From Bacteroidales bacterium UBA6401 (lineage in GTDB: Bacteria; Bacteroidota; Bacteroidia; Bacteroidales; UBA932): a DNA stretch of 64,000 bases. Shown piece by piece: positions 34,963 through 42,995 of this stretch. Every line of letters begins with the position of its first letter. The first letter of the stretch is position 1. The translations under genes and the position numbers were made by a program. The notes below the pieces were generated by a model, which saw only the letters and a list, made by a program, of their open reading frames with translations, was not told the origin of the DNA and ran no database searches. The stretch spans positions 15,807-79,806 of the forward strand of contig DJPX01000021.1 of the NCBI GenBank assembly GCA_002438635.1, in the 5' to 3' direction.

Positions 34963-36330
34963 ATGGCAGAAAAATTACAGAAATTGATGAACGACTCTCC
35001 AATTGCAAGATGGAGTGTTCTTATTCTGGTGGCGCTGATGATGTTCTTCGCCTACATGTTCGTCGAGGTAATGTCACCTCTCAAATCCTTAGTTGAGAAT
35101 TCACTTGGATGGAATAGCGAAGTTTTCGGGACATACGCCGCATCTGAGTATATCCTCAATGTATGCGGTTTTCTAATTATCGCAGGAGTTATTCTAGATA
35201 AACTCGGAGTTCGCTTTTCAGGCATTTTATCAGCAGGTCTGATGGTATTAGGCGCTGGCATTAAATTCATAGCCGTCAGCGACTGGTTTCAGGATACACA
35301 ATTTGCACATTGGCTAGGGACATGGTGGGTAGAGATGCCAGCAAGCGCAAAATTGGCATCACTCGGATTCATGATCTTCGGGTGCGGATGCGAAATGGAA
35401 GGTACAAATGTTTCCAAAATCCTCGCGAAATGGTTCAAAGGAAAAGAAATGGCACTTGCTATGGGACTTGAAATGGCCATTGCGAGAATTGGCGTGTTTG
35501 GTGCTATGTGGATTTCTCCTATGATTTCCAATAAATTCAATGGCTCCATTATGGCGCCTGTCGGATTCTGCGGGGCATTACTTGTCATAGGGCTGATTAA
35601 CTTCATAATCTTCGGAGTAATGGATAAAAAATTCGATAAACAATTGGTACAAGCAGGATTAGCTACCGAAGAAAAATCACCCGAAGACGAATTTCACATT
35701 AAAGACTTGGGAGCAATTTTCAAGAGTAAAATGTTCTGGATTGTGGCGTTACTTTGTGTACTCTATTACAGCGCCATTTTCCCATTCCAAAGATATGCTC
35801 CAAATTTCTTGGAGGAAACTCTTCACATCGCGAGCGACGACGCGGCCCATCTTTTCAGTTGTTTCCCGATTTTGGCCATGGTGCTAACGCCTTTCTTGGG
35901 CATGTTTTTGGATAAAGTCGGCAAAGGCGCCACTATGCTAATGATCGGCTCCATAACCATGATCGCATGCCATTTAAGTTTTGCATTCCTCCTCCCAATA
36001 CTTCCTTACAAATGGTTTGCACTTCTTCTAATAGTAACTTTAGGCGTTAGCTTTTCACTTGTTCCTGCAGCGCTTTGGCCATCCGTTCCTAAAATTATAA
36101 ATGAAAAAATATTGGGGAGCGCTTATTGTCTAATTTTTTGGGTGCAGAATATAGGTTTATGTCTTGTTCCTGTACTCATAGGAAGTCTTCGTCAATCAAC
36201 TGGCGGATACCTTGTCCCGATGATTACTTTCTCTATCTTCGGCGTATTGGCATTCATTTTCAGTCTACTTCTAAAAAAAGAAGATAAAGCTAAAGGTTAT
36301 GGACTTGAACTTCCGAACATTAATAAATAG
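34963..36330 (+). CDS. Major facilitator superfamily transporter
   Basis: The 455-residue protein has about twelve hydrophobic helices with a central cytoplasmic loop near residue 230 (EEKSPEDEFH). The helix 2-3 loop has LDKLGVRFSG and the matching second-half loop LDKVGKGATM, both variants of the MFS signature. The general fold is secure but the substrate cannot be read; relatives in this phylum are annotated as nitrate/nitrite- or oligosaccharide-type carriers. It stands alone on its strand and ends at a bidirectional terminator. Confidence 0.85.
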   Translation: MAEKLQKLMNDSPIARWSVLILVALMMFFAYMFVEVMSPLKSLVENSLGWNSEVFGTYAASEYILNVCGFLIIAGVILDKLGVRFSGILSAGLMVLGAGIKFIAVSDWFQDTQFAHWLGTWWVEMPASAKLASLGFMIFGCGCEMEGTNVSKILAKWFKGKEMALAMGLEMAIARIGVFGAMWISPMISNKFNGSIMAPVGFCGALLVIGLINFIIFGVMDKKFDKQLVQAGLATEEKSPEDEFHIKDLGAIFKSKMFWIVALLCVLYYSAIFPFQRYAPNFLEETLHIASDDAAHLFSCFPILAMVLTPFLGMFLDKVGKGATMLMIGSITMIACHLSFAFLLPILPYKWFALLLIVTLGVSFSLVPAALWPSVPKIINEKILGSAYCLIFWVQNIGLCLVPVLIGSLRQSTGGYLVPMITFSIFGVLAFIFSLLLKKEDKAKGYGLELPNINK

Positions 36331-36367
36331 AAAGTTTCATCAACGATAAAAAGAGTGAATAAAAAAA

Positions 36368-36393
36368 ATGAGGATGACTTATTTCATCCTCAT
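36368..36393. terminator. Bidirectional terminator between the MFS gene and ssb
   Basis: ATGAGGATGA (36368-36377) and TCATCCTCAT (36384-36393) form a perfect 10-bp stem with a 6-nt loop. It is flanked by an A run on the left and a T run on the right, so it can end transcription from both convergent genes. Confidence 0.88.
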
Positions 36394-36413
36394 TTTTATA
36401 AACACATGATCCA

Positions 36414-36911
36414 TTAGAATGGAAGATCATCTGTTTCTCCATCGATATCCTGTGGCTCAGAATAAACTGGCTGAGGTGGCTCCGGCATCGATGGCTGAAC
36501 TTTTGAAGGAGATGGTGCACCAGGCTGAGGAGCCGAATATTGAGGAGTAGCGGTCGGAACGGCCTGTGCAGATGCATCATCACCTTTACGTCCGACAAAC
36601 TGCACACCATCAGCCACTATTTCTGTAACATATTTCTTTACTCCAGCCTGATCTGTATAGTTTCTTGTCCTTATCTTCCCTTCTATGAATAGTTGAGACC
36701 CTTTATGAACATATTTTTCTACAAAATCGGCCAAATTACGCCATGCGACAATATTATGCCACTCTGTATTCTCCTTATTATCCCCATTACGATCTTTATA
36801 ACGCTCTGAGGTCGCAAGAGAAAATGAAGCCACTTTAGTATTCCCTTCAAGGTAACGCACACTAGGTTCTGATCCCACGTTACCGATTAACATTACTTTA
36901 TTTAAAGACAT
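36414..36911 (-). CDS. ssb: Single-stranded DNA-binding protein
   Basis: The 165-residue product has the OB-fold (MSLNKVMLIGNVGSEPSVRY; EWHNIVAWRNLADFVEKYV) over residues 1-112. A proline- and glutamine-rich linker follows, ending in the acidic tip DDLPF that docks repair proteins. It is the main replication SSB type. It faces the MFS gene across a shared terminator. Confidence 0.94.
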   Translation of the reverse strand: MSLNKVMLIGNVGSEPSVRYLEGNTKVASFSLATSERYKDRNGDNKENTEWHNIVAWRNLADFVEKYVHKGSQLFIEGKIRTRNYTDQAGVKKYVTEIVADGVQFVGRKGDDASAQAVPTATPQYSAPQPGAPSPSKVQPSMPEPPQPVYSEPQDIDGETDDLPF

Positions 36912-37007
36912 ATCACTGGTATTATTTAAAAACCTTTTTATTAATTACCGGATTCAAACTTCTTCACCCAGCCAAGTGCAAGTTAGCACTAATTTTTCAC
37001 AAAGGCC

Positions 37008-37874
37008 TTAAGATTCGTATTTTTTTGAAAGATGCTGAATGAAAACCACCAAACCGGCGCCCATCACCATTGCCAATATAGCTTCAATAATTTGAAGTCC
37101 GTGTCCTGCACTTTCAACAGCTTCCATATCCGACCATGGCCACACTTTCAACACTGTTCCTATTACAAATCCTACAAGTAGCAGCATAGTCTGCTTTTCA
37201 TAACGAGACAGTAGCCACTTTAAAAATTTCGAAAAAGCAACTATCCCGACAGCAGCTCCTATTGCAAATGGAATCAAAACGCCCCAATTCAAATTCATCA
37301 CATCGAGGGATTTCATTATAGTGTCATAGTTCCCAAATATTTGAAGTATAAAACTTCCGGAAATACCTGGTAATATCATTGTACAGATAGCCACAGCGCC
37401 ACTTACGAAATAAAACCAAGCCGCTTCCGGTGTGTTTGTGGGGGTAAGAAAACAAAAGGCCAATCCTAAAGCCACACCCACGACAACCCACAAAATATCT
37501 TTTATGGTTTTTCCCTTAATTTCTACCAGCATATATATGGTAGACACGACTATTAACCCAAAGAAAAAAGCCCATGTAATGACTGGATATTCATTTAAAG
37601 CCCAAGTAACGAGTTTCGCAAGAGTTAATATACTGAAAGCCAAACCACAAAATAAAGCAAGTAAAAAGCCACCATCCACAGACTTCCACCACGCTTTAAA
37701 ATCTCCTCTAAATAAGATCCTCCATGTATGTACAGATGCAAAGGAGCTTATAGCACCAATCAGCCTTGAGTAAATACCTGTTATAAGAGCAATTGTGCCT
37801 CCAGATACTCCAGGTACAACATTGGCCGCACCCATACCAAATCCTTTTAATGCTGTCGATAAAAATTGTTTCAT
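37008..37874 (-). CDS. DUF368 polyprenyl-phosphate transporter (PopT-like)
   Basis: The 288-residue membrane protein has eight to ten hydrophobic segments and the DUF368 signature GMGAANVVPGVSGGTIALITGIY at the N-terminus, repeated in weaker form as TMILPGISGSFILQIFG. DUF368 proteins are now known to recycle undecaprenyl phosphate across the cytoplasmic membrane for wall and glycan synthesis. Its start overlaps the upstream gene as ATGA, forming an operon with the 172-residue protein and the PfkB kinase. Confidence 0.88.
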   Translation of the reverse strand: MKQFLSTALKGFGMGAANVVPGVSGGTIALITGIYSRLIGAISSFASVHTWRILFRGDFKAWWKSVDGGFLLALFCGLAFSILTLAKLVTWALNEYPVITWAFFFGLIVVSTIYMLVEIKGKTIKDILWVVVGVALGLAFCFLTPTNTPEAAWFYFVSGAVAICTMILPGISGSFILQIFGNYDTIMKSLDVMNLNWGVLIPFAIGAAVGIVAFSKFLKWLLSRYEKQTMLLLVGFVIGTVLKVWPWSDMEAVESAGHGLQIIEAILAMVMGAGLVVFIQHLSKKYES

Positions 37875-38389
37875 ATTATAGATTTGATTATGTTAGAAAT
37901 TTGATTGAAAATCTGTCCTTGGGAAAACCCGTCTGTGTTTGAAATCGAGAGATCATTAATATGGTCAGATGTATCATAAATCCCTATTTTAAATTTTGCT
38001 GGGGAACAAACCGATATATAATAAGCGGTGAAATTATCTAATGGCAATAGATTAATCAAGATATCCTCATCACCAATTACCTTGGGGCTCTTTTTAGATC
38101 GCCTAACGCGTCCAAACCAATTAACATTCTTTATTGTCAAAGTCTTGGCTCCACTAATAGTCACTGGTGCAGCGTCCTTTTGCGTATTTATTACAAAAAT
38201 ACGGCACTGTATATTCCTTTCCCTAAAAAATTTTTCCACAGAGTCAGAACACTCTTGAAGACCGGACTTCGACCCATCCAAAAGCACCAAAGAACTTCTG
38301 CACTGCGATAACGGGCATATATTATGAACAGATTTAGAGCGATGCCTTGCTAAAGCAATTTTTCTTGCTATTTGAACAAAAAGATTCAT
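37871..38389 (-). CDS. Conserved hypothetical protein (DUF6913-like)
   Basis: The 172-residue soluble product has no signal peptide or membrane helix. It resembles, from memory, a Bacteroidota-only family annotated DUF6913, with a C-terminal FKIGIYDTSDHINDLSI element. Function is unknown. It overlaps both neighbours by 4 nt (ATGA), so expression is coupled to the PfkB kinase upstream and the DUF368 carrier downstream. Confidence 0.7.
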   Translation of the reverse strand: MNLFVQIARKIALARHRSKSVHNICPLSQCRSSLVLLDGSKSGLQECSDSVEKFFRERNIQCRIFVINTQKDAAPVTISGAKTLTIKNVNWFGRVRRSKKSPKVIGDEDILINLLPLDNFTAYYISVCSPAKFKIGIYDTSDHINDLSISNTDGFSQGQIFNQISNIIKSII

Positions 38390-39402
38390 TTCCCACTTCG
38401 AGTTTCGTTTATAAGTTCATCGATTTCACGATTAGCCGCCTTCCACCTATTTACATCCATCTTAGTGCCTACAACTTCCACTACTTTTGCAGCTATTATG
38501 GAGCCAACATCCCCACATACCCTCAAAGGCATACCTAATGAATGAGCATATAAAAAGCCTGCAGCATAAGTATCCCCGGCTCCTGTGGCATCTACCGGCT
38601 CTGCAGGCCAAGAAGGAACATGGTACTCTTCGTCGCCAGACTTAACCCAAGAACCATCCTTTCCCACTTTAACGATAGCTATCTTACAATGTCTTGAGAT
38701 TTCTTCCAAAGCCCTTTGTGGGTCGTCAATTTTTGTGAAAGCTTTAGCCTCAGTTTCATTAGCAAATACTATATCCACGTAATTATCAATAATATCGTGT
38801 AGAAAAGCATTATTACTTTCGACCACATTATAAGAAGCCATATCCAAGGAAATAATACATCCCGCCTCACGGGCCAATTTTACCGCTCTTCTAATAAGTG
38901 CCTGATTCTGCACTAGATATCCTTCGATATGGAAATAATCATGTCCTACAAAATATTCTGGACGCAAATCTTCTGCCACCAAATCAAGAGCTGCTCCCAA
39001 ATAAACAGCAAAGGTTCTTTCTGCATTTCCGCCACTTACGAAAACTATACTTCTTCCACTTGAATGAGTGCTTTTAAATAGCAAAGATTTTACGCCATAC
39101 TGCTCCTGGTCACTCTTAAAAAGCAAGCCAAGCTCGTCATCACCTATTTTTCCTATGAAAGTGGACGGCATTCCAAAAATAGAAGTGCAAGTAATGGTAT
39201 TGGCAGCACTACCTCCAGCCACATACTTTACCCCCATAGGCTTGATAGCCTGCCAAATTCTATCCCCTGTTTCCATATCGACATGTTGCATGCTACCTTT
39301 AGGCAAATGGTACTTCTTTAAAAGCGTGTCATCGGGAAGTATGGTCAATATATCCGTTAATGCATTCCCTATTCCAAGTATAGATTTCATCTCTTTACAC
39401 AT
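38386..39402 (-). CDS. PfkB/ribokinase-family sugar or nucleoside kinase
   Basis: The protein (338 residues from ATG at 39402) has the PfkB signatures: an N-terminal G-I-G-N-A-L-T-D, GGSAANT in the substrate lid region, and the C-terminal catalytic motif DATGAGDTYAAGFLY. Adenosine-kinase-like members are common in the phylum, but the substrate is not certain. A TTG at 39411 is possible on length alone. The -7 box at 39409-39416 would put transcription start at or next to the 39402 ATG, so I prefer that; ATG 39390 is the alternative. Confidence 0.88.
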   Translation of the reverse strand: MCKEMKSILGIGNALTDILTILPDDTLLKKYHLPKGSMQHVDMETGDRIWQAIKPMGVKYVAGGSAANTITCTSIFGMPSTFIGKIGDDELGLLFKSDQEQYGVKSLLFKSTHSSGRSIVFVSGGNAERTFAVYLGAALDLVAEDLRPEYFVGHDYFHIEGYLVQNQALIRRAVKLAREAGCIISLDMASYNVVESNNAFLHDIIDNYVDIVFANETEAKAFTKIDDPQRALEEISRHCKIAIVKVGKDGSWVKSGDEEYHVPSWPAEPVDATGAGDTYAAGFLYAHSLGMPLRVCGDVGSIIAAKVVEVVGTKMDVNRWKAANREIDELINETRSGK

Positions 39403-39408
39403 AGAAAG

Positions 39409-39438
39409 CAAAAGTACATAAAAATTATGTTAAATTTG
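39409..39438. promoter_or_regulatory. Overlapping divergent leaderless promoters (PfkB kinase / flippase)
   Basis: The minus-strand box TACTTTTG (39409-39416) ends 6 nt before ATG 39402. The plus-strand box TAAATTTG (39431-39438) ends 7 nt before ATG 39446. Both match TAnnTTTG fully. Only 43 bp separate the two start codons and 14 bp the two boxes, so each promoter would cover the other's upstream region. Confidence 0.6.
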
Positions 39439-39445
39439 CAGCCTT

Positions 39446-40426
39446 ATGTCAAAGAGGGTCCTAAACATACTCAAATATGTGTTTGCAACTTGCCTGGCCA
39501 TCGTGTTGATTTACCTGGCATTCCGGGGAATCGATTGGTCCGTTTTTATGGAAGGCCTGTATGAGACCAAATGGATATTTGTGGTTTTTTCTCTAGGATT
39601 TGCGATATTGGCCCTTGTAATAAGAAATGAAAGATGGCGTCTAATTCTTAAACCCATAAACCCTCAAATTAAACGAATAGCCATGTGGGACGCAAGCAAC
39701 ATAGGAAATCTAGTGAGCTTGGGCGTTCCGTGGATAAGTTTTTTAGTAAGGTGTGGGGCCATTTCCGATAAAAAAACTCCTTATGAGAAAGTAGTTGGCA
39801 CCATCATAATGGAAAAGGCTTGGGATATGTTCACAGTGCTTTCCCTTATGGTCATAACCATCATCATAAAATCGGATGAAATCGCACAATGGTTTGTAGA
39901 AAATATAGCCAAAAGAATTGCGGGTCGTATAAGCACTAATATCATCGTCATAGGCATTATACTGCTCGTTGCCGTAACGGCCTTTATAGTAGTAACTTAT
40001 ATTTTCAAAAACAGGCATCCAGCATTTAAAAAGATGGCTGGATGGATAGACGGCACACTTGAAGGTTTCAAATCCTTAGGAAAAGTTAAGTACAAGACGC
40101 CATTCATTCTTTATACCATCATTGTATGGCTCTCCTACGCAATGATGTGTTATAGTATATTCAAAGCCATTCCCTCACTTGAGCATTTGGATATTACAGA
40201 TGCCCTTTTTATTTCTACCGTAGGTAATCTTTCTTCCCTGTTGCCTGCACCGGGTGGATTTGGCGCATATCACTATTTCGTGGCTCTAGCCCTTTCTCAT
40301 CTCTATGGAACCTCTTGGGAGATAGGCATTTTATTCGCTACTCTTACACACGAAACACGCTCCCTAATGCTTGCAGTATTGGGAGCGATTTCCTTGATAA
40401 GATCTCAAAAAAGAATTAAACTTTAA
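39446..40426 (+). CDS. Flippase-like membrane protein (UPF0104/LPG-synthase TM family)
   Basis: The 326-residue protein has about eight hydrophobic segments and the family features: R-N-E-R-W-R-L-I-L after helix 2, the N-I-G-N-L-V-S-L-G-V-P-W region, KVVGTIIMEKAWDM, and the C-terminal LLPAPGGFGAYHYF. Relatives are the membrane half of lysyl-phosphatidylglycerol synthase and other lipid flippases. No aminoacyl-transfer domain is attached, so lipid transport is a guess. The 3' end overlaps convergent nfnB by 11 nt. Confidence 0.86.
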   Translation: MSKRVLNILKYVFATCLAIVLIYLAFRGIDWSVFMEGLYETKWIFVVFSLGFAILALVIRNERWRLILKPINPQIKRIAMWDASNIGNLVSLGVPWISFLVRCGAISDKKTPYEKVVGTIIMEKAWDMFTVLSLMVITIIIKSDEIAQWFVENIAKRIAGRISTNIIVIGIILLVAVTAFIVVTYIFKNRHPAFKKMAGWIDGTLEGFKSLGKVKYKTPFILYTIIVWLSYAMMCYSIFKAIPSLEHLDITDALFISTVGNLSSLLPAPGGFGAYHYFVALALSHLYGTSWEIGILFATLTHETRSLMLAVLGAISLIRSQKRIKL

Positions 40427-41798
40427 GATACTCTTTAATGGCAGCAGCGGCTTTTCGCCCTGCACCCATAGCCAAAATTACTGTTGCAGCGCCCGTTACC
40501 GCATCGCCCCCAGCGAATACACCTTCTCTTGTGGTAACGCCATCATCCGATGCCTTAATGCAAGCACGGCGCGTCGCTTCAAGGCCCACTGTAGTATTAA
40601 CTATTAAAGGATTAGGCGAAGTTCCAAGCGCCATTATAACTGTCTGAACAGGGATTTCAAACTCAGAGCCGGGTATAGGAATAGGACTCCTTCGTCCACT
40701 CTCATCTGCCTCGCCCAATTCCATTCTCACACATCTTAACGCACGCACTTCCCCATTATCATTGCCTAAAACTTCTACGGGATTAGTAAGCAATTCAAAC
40801 AAGACGCCCTCTGCCTTGGCATGCTGCACCTCCTCTCGACGAGCGGGAAGTTCCTTTTCTGTACGACGATAAATTATATGGACATTTGCCCCCAGTCTCA
40901 ATGCCGTACGTGCAGCATCCATCGCAACATTTCCTCCACCCACAACGCATACTTCTTTCCCGATATGGATCGGTGTCATATAATCAGTCCGATATGCCTT
41001 CATAAGATTATTTCGAGTAAGGAATTCATTGGCCGAAAAAACACCATTGAGATTCTCACCCGGAATGCCCATAAATTTAGGAAGGCCAGCTCCGGTCCCT
41101 ACAAATACAGCTTTATATCCTTCCTTTTCGAATAAATCATCTATAGTAACTGTCCTTCCTACAATGACATTAGTTTCAAATTCCACTCCTAACTTTTTCA
41201 GTGTTTCAATCTCCCTTTTTAACACTTTTTCCTTAGGAAGCCTAAATTCAGGAATACCATATTCGAGCACACCTCCCAGCCGATGAAGAGCCTCGAACAC
41301 TTTCACTTTCAGGCCATATTTTGCCAAGTCGAACGCACACGCAAGCCCGGCAGGACCTGACCCTATTACCGCCACCTTCGGAGCATTAGGAATGTACTCT
41401 ATCTTTATTGTAGGAGCACAATCATTTTCAGCACAATAATCAGCAGTAAATCGCTCCAAGCCACCTATAGCCACACTTTCCCCCTTTATTCCAAGTACGC
41501 AACTACCTTCACACTGACTCTCTTGTGGGCAAACTCTTCCGCACACTGCCGGCAAAGATGAATCATGTCCAATTATTTCAGCCGCCTCTGTAATATGCCC
41601 TTCTTTAATCTGTGCTATAAATCCCGGAATGTCAATACCTACCGGACAAGCAGATACACACCTAGGATTTTTACAATGCAAGCAACGAGACGACTCCTCC
41701 ATAGCCTCATTCAAATTAAATCCCAAACATACCTCGTCAAAATTATGTGCTCGCTCCTGAGGATCCTGCTCTCTCAATTTTGTTCTGTGTGTTAACAT
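40416..41798 (-). CDS. nfnB: NADPH-dependent oxidoreductase NfnB/GltA
   Basis: The 460-residue flavoprotein has an N-terminal cysteine-rich [4Fe-4S] domain (CLHCKNPRCVSACP near residue 39; CGRVCPQESQCEGSC near 89). Two nucleotide-binding loops follow: GSGPAGLACAFDLAKYG (FAD, near 147) and VVGGGNVAMDAARTALRLG (NADPH). It matches glutamate-synthase small chain. The adjacent NfnA-type partner (7-nt overlap) argues for the electron-bifurcating NADH-dependent ferredoxin:NADP oxidoreductase instead of glutamate synthase. Confidence 0.9.
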   Translation of the reverse strand: MLTHRTKLREQDPQERAHNFDEVCLGFNLNEAMEESSRCLHCKNPRCVSACPVGIDIPGFIAQIKEGHITEAAEIIGHDSSLPAVCGRVCPQESQCEGSCVLGIKGESVAIGGLERFTADYCAENDCAPTIKIEYIPNAPKVAVIGSGPAGLACAFDLAKYGLKVKVFEALHRLGGVLEYGIPEFRLPKEKVLKREIETLKKLGVEFETNVIVGRTVTIDDLFEKEGYKAVFVGTGAGLPKFMGIPGENLNGVFSANEFLTRNNLMKAYRTDYMTPIHIGKEVCVVGGGNVAMDAARTALRLGANVHIIYRRTEKELPARREEVQHAKAEGVLFELLTNPVEVLGNDNGEVRALRCVRMELGEADESGRRSPIPIPGSEFEIPVQTVIMALGTSPNPLIVNTTVGLEATRRACIKASDDGVTTREGVFAGGDAVTGAATVILAMGAGRKAAAAIKEYLKV

Positions 41799-42631
41799 AA
41801 TGACTCCATTGCGGCCAATTCTTCCGCTTTATATTGTTTCTGACGTCGCATCGCCTCATCGAAATCCACCAAATAGCCATCAAATTCAGGCCCATCAACA
41901 CATGCAAACTTAGTAACTCCCCCCACACTTACTCGGCACGCACCGCACATACCTGTACCATCCACCATCAAAGTATTCAGACTAACCGTTACAGGTATAT
42001 TCAACTTTTTGCATGTAAGTGTACTAAATTTCATCATTATCATAGGGCCAATGGCAACAGCTCTGTCAAAATGCGCCCCTTCCGAAACCAATTTTTCCAG
42101 CATAGCAGTACCGACTCCGTGAAACCCGACAGAGCCATCATCCGTACAAATATGCAGACGATCGCATACCTGTGCCATCTTATCGGTGTATATAAGGAGA
42201 TCTTTATTTCGTGCACCTATAATCACCTCTACATGAGCTCCGTGTTCGTACAGCCATTTCGCTTGAGGATAAACCGGGGCCGTACCCACTCCTCCCGCAA
42301 TGAATACGTAACTTAGCTTTTTAAGTTCCGTTGGGTCTATATTCATAAATTCGGATTCCTTCCCCAAAGGTCCAACCATATCTGCAAATGACTCTCCCAC
42401 TAATCGAGATACAATCTTTTTTGTAGAAGCGCCCACCACTTGCGTTACTATACTTACCGTGCCTTTCTCTTTATCAAAATCACTTATTGTAAGTGGAATA
42501 CGCTCGCCTTTTTCATCATTTATCACCATAAGAAATTGACCCGGCTTTGCAGCATGGGCAATCCTAGGGGCTGACACTTTCATGTGACAAACATTAGGTG
42601 TCAGCATTTCTTTTTCTAAAATAGTATACAT
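41792..42631 (-). CDS. nfnA: FAD/NAD and [2Fe-2S] reductase subunit NfnA
   Basis: The 279-residue product has a ferredoxin-reductase-like FAD domain (RIPLTISDFD), an NAD-binding part (FIAGGVGTAPVYPQA), and a cysteine set GMCGACRVSVGGVTKFACVDG that binds [2Fe-2S]. This is the dihydroorotate-dehydrogenase electron-transfer-like subunit of NfnAB. I set the start at 42631 (MYTILEKEM); the longer frame runs antisense through tRNA-Arg. A -7 box ends 8 nt before this ATG. Confidence 0.9.
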   Translation of the reverse strand: MYTILEKEMLTPNVCHMKVSAPRIAHAAKPGQFLMVINDEKGERIPLTISDFDKEKGTVSIVTQVVGASTKKIVSRLVGESFADMVGPLGKESEFMNIDPTELKKLSYVFIAGGVGTAPVYPQAKWLYEHGAHVEVIIGARNKDLLIYTDKMAQVCDRLHICTDDGSVGFHGVGTAMLEKLVSEGAHFDRAVAIGPMIMMKFSTLTCKKLNIPVTVSLNTLMVDGTGMCGACRVSVGGVTKFACVDGPEFDGYLVDFDEAMRRQKQYKAEELAAMESLC

Positions 42632-42639
42632 ACTGGGAG

Positions 42640-42647
42640 CAAAGTTA
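42640..42647 (-). promoter_or_regulatory. -7 box of nfnAB (near-leaderless)
   Basis: On the minus strand this reads TAACTTTG, a full TAnnTTTG match, ending 8 nt before the ATG at 42631. The predicted leader is 1-4 nt. Confidence 0.55.
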
Positions 42648-42670
42648 CTTATAAATTCAAAAAAAACATT

Positions 42671-42678
42671 TATATTTG
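42671..42678 (+). promoter_or_regulatory. -7 box of tRNA-Arg
   Basis: TATATTTG, a full TAnnTTTG match, lies 19 nt before the mature 5' end of tRNA-Arg. It leaves 23 bp to the divergent nfnA box. Confidence 0.6.
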
Positions 42679-42697
42679 CACTCCTATTTTTACGGAT

Positions 42698-42771
42698 GGT
42701 TCCGTAGCTCAGTTGGATAGAGCAACAGCCTTCTAAGCTGTGGGTCGCGCGTTCGAATCGCGCCGGAATCA
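42698..42771 (+). tRNA. tRNA-Arg (TCT)
   Basis: The 74-nt gene has acceptor GGTTCCG/CGGAATC, a D arm, anticodon stem ACAGC/GCTGT around CTTCTAA (anticodon TCT), and T loop TTCGAAT, with discriminator A. It stands alone between a -7 box and a terminator. Confidence 0.96.
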
Positions 42772-42773
42772 CA

Positions 42774-42817
42774 AAAAGAGGTGGCCATCGGTCTTTTGAC
42801 TTTCGGTCACCTCTTTT
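42774..42817 (+). terminator. Terminator of tRNA-Arg
   Basis: AAAAGAGGTG (42774-42783) and CACCTCTTTT (42808-42817) form a perfect 10-bp stem directly after the tRNA, followed by more T. It can work in both directions. Confidence 0.8.
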
Positions 42818-42830
42818 TATATTAAAACCT

Positions 42831-42976
42831 TAGTAACATTCAAAAAATAACCTGCATCATCTTAGTAAATCTTTTTGGTCTATATTCCTTTTCTCATCAG
42901 TTATGTGCCACCGGCACACTCCCTTTTCGAAAAGAAATCTATCCTCGAAAATCTAGTGCTAATCTGACGCAACTTA
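42831..42976 (-). repeat. Dispersed noncoding repeat, copy A
   Basis: Read on the minus strand, the element runs from AAGTTGCGTCAG through a core (ATTTTCGAGGATAGATT, then GTGTGCCGGTGGCAC with hairpin potential, then ACTGATGA) to GGTTATTTTTTGAATGTTACTA. The ends form an imperfect terminal inverted repeat beginning AAAAAATAA. Copy B (59464-59584) shares both ends and core; copy C (47177-47339) shares only the core. It begins 20 nt after the pgk stop and fills the gap to the tRNA-Arg terminator. No frame is open across it. Confidence 0.75.
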
Positions 42977-42995
42977 TTTTTTTCACGTTACTTGA

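Noticed and set aside
34877..35008. Extended N-terminus of dxs
   Set aside because: It crosses both promoters and the start of the MFS gene; family alignment begins at 34876.
36940..37007. A further copy of the dispersed repeat between ssb and DUF368
   Set aside because: A short TTAGCACTAAT resemblance is present but neither the core nor the ends can be aligned.
42632..42772. Extended N-terminus of nfnA
   Set aside because: It is the antisense of tRNA-Arg and its promoter; the conserved protein starts at 42631.
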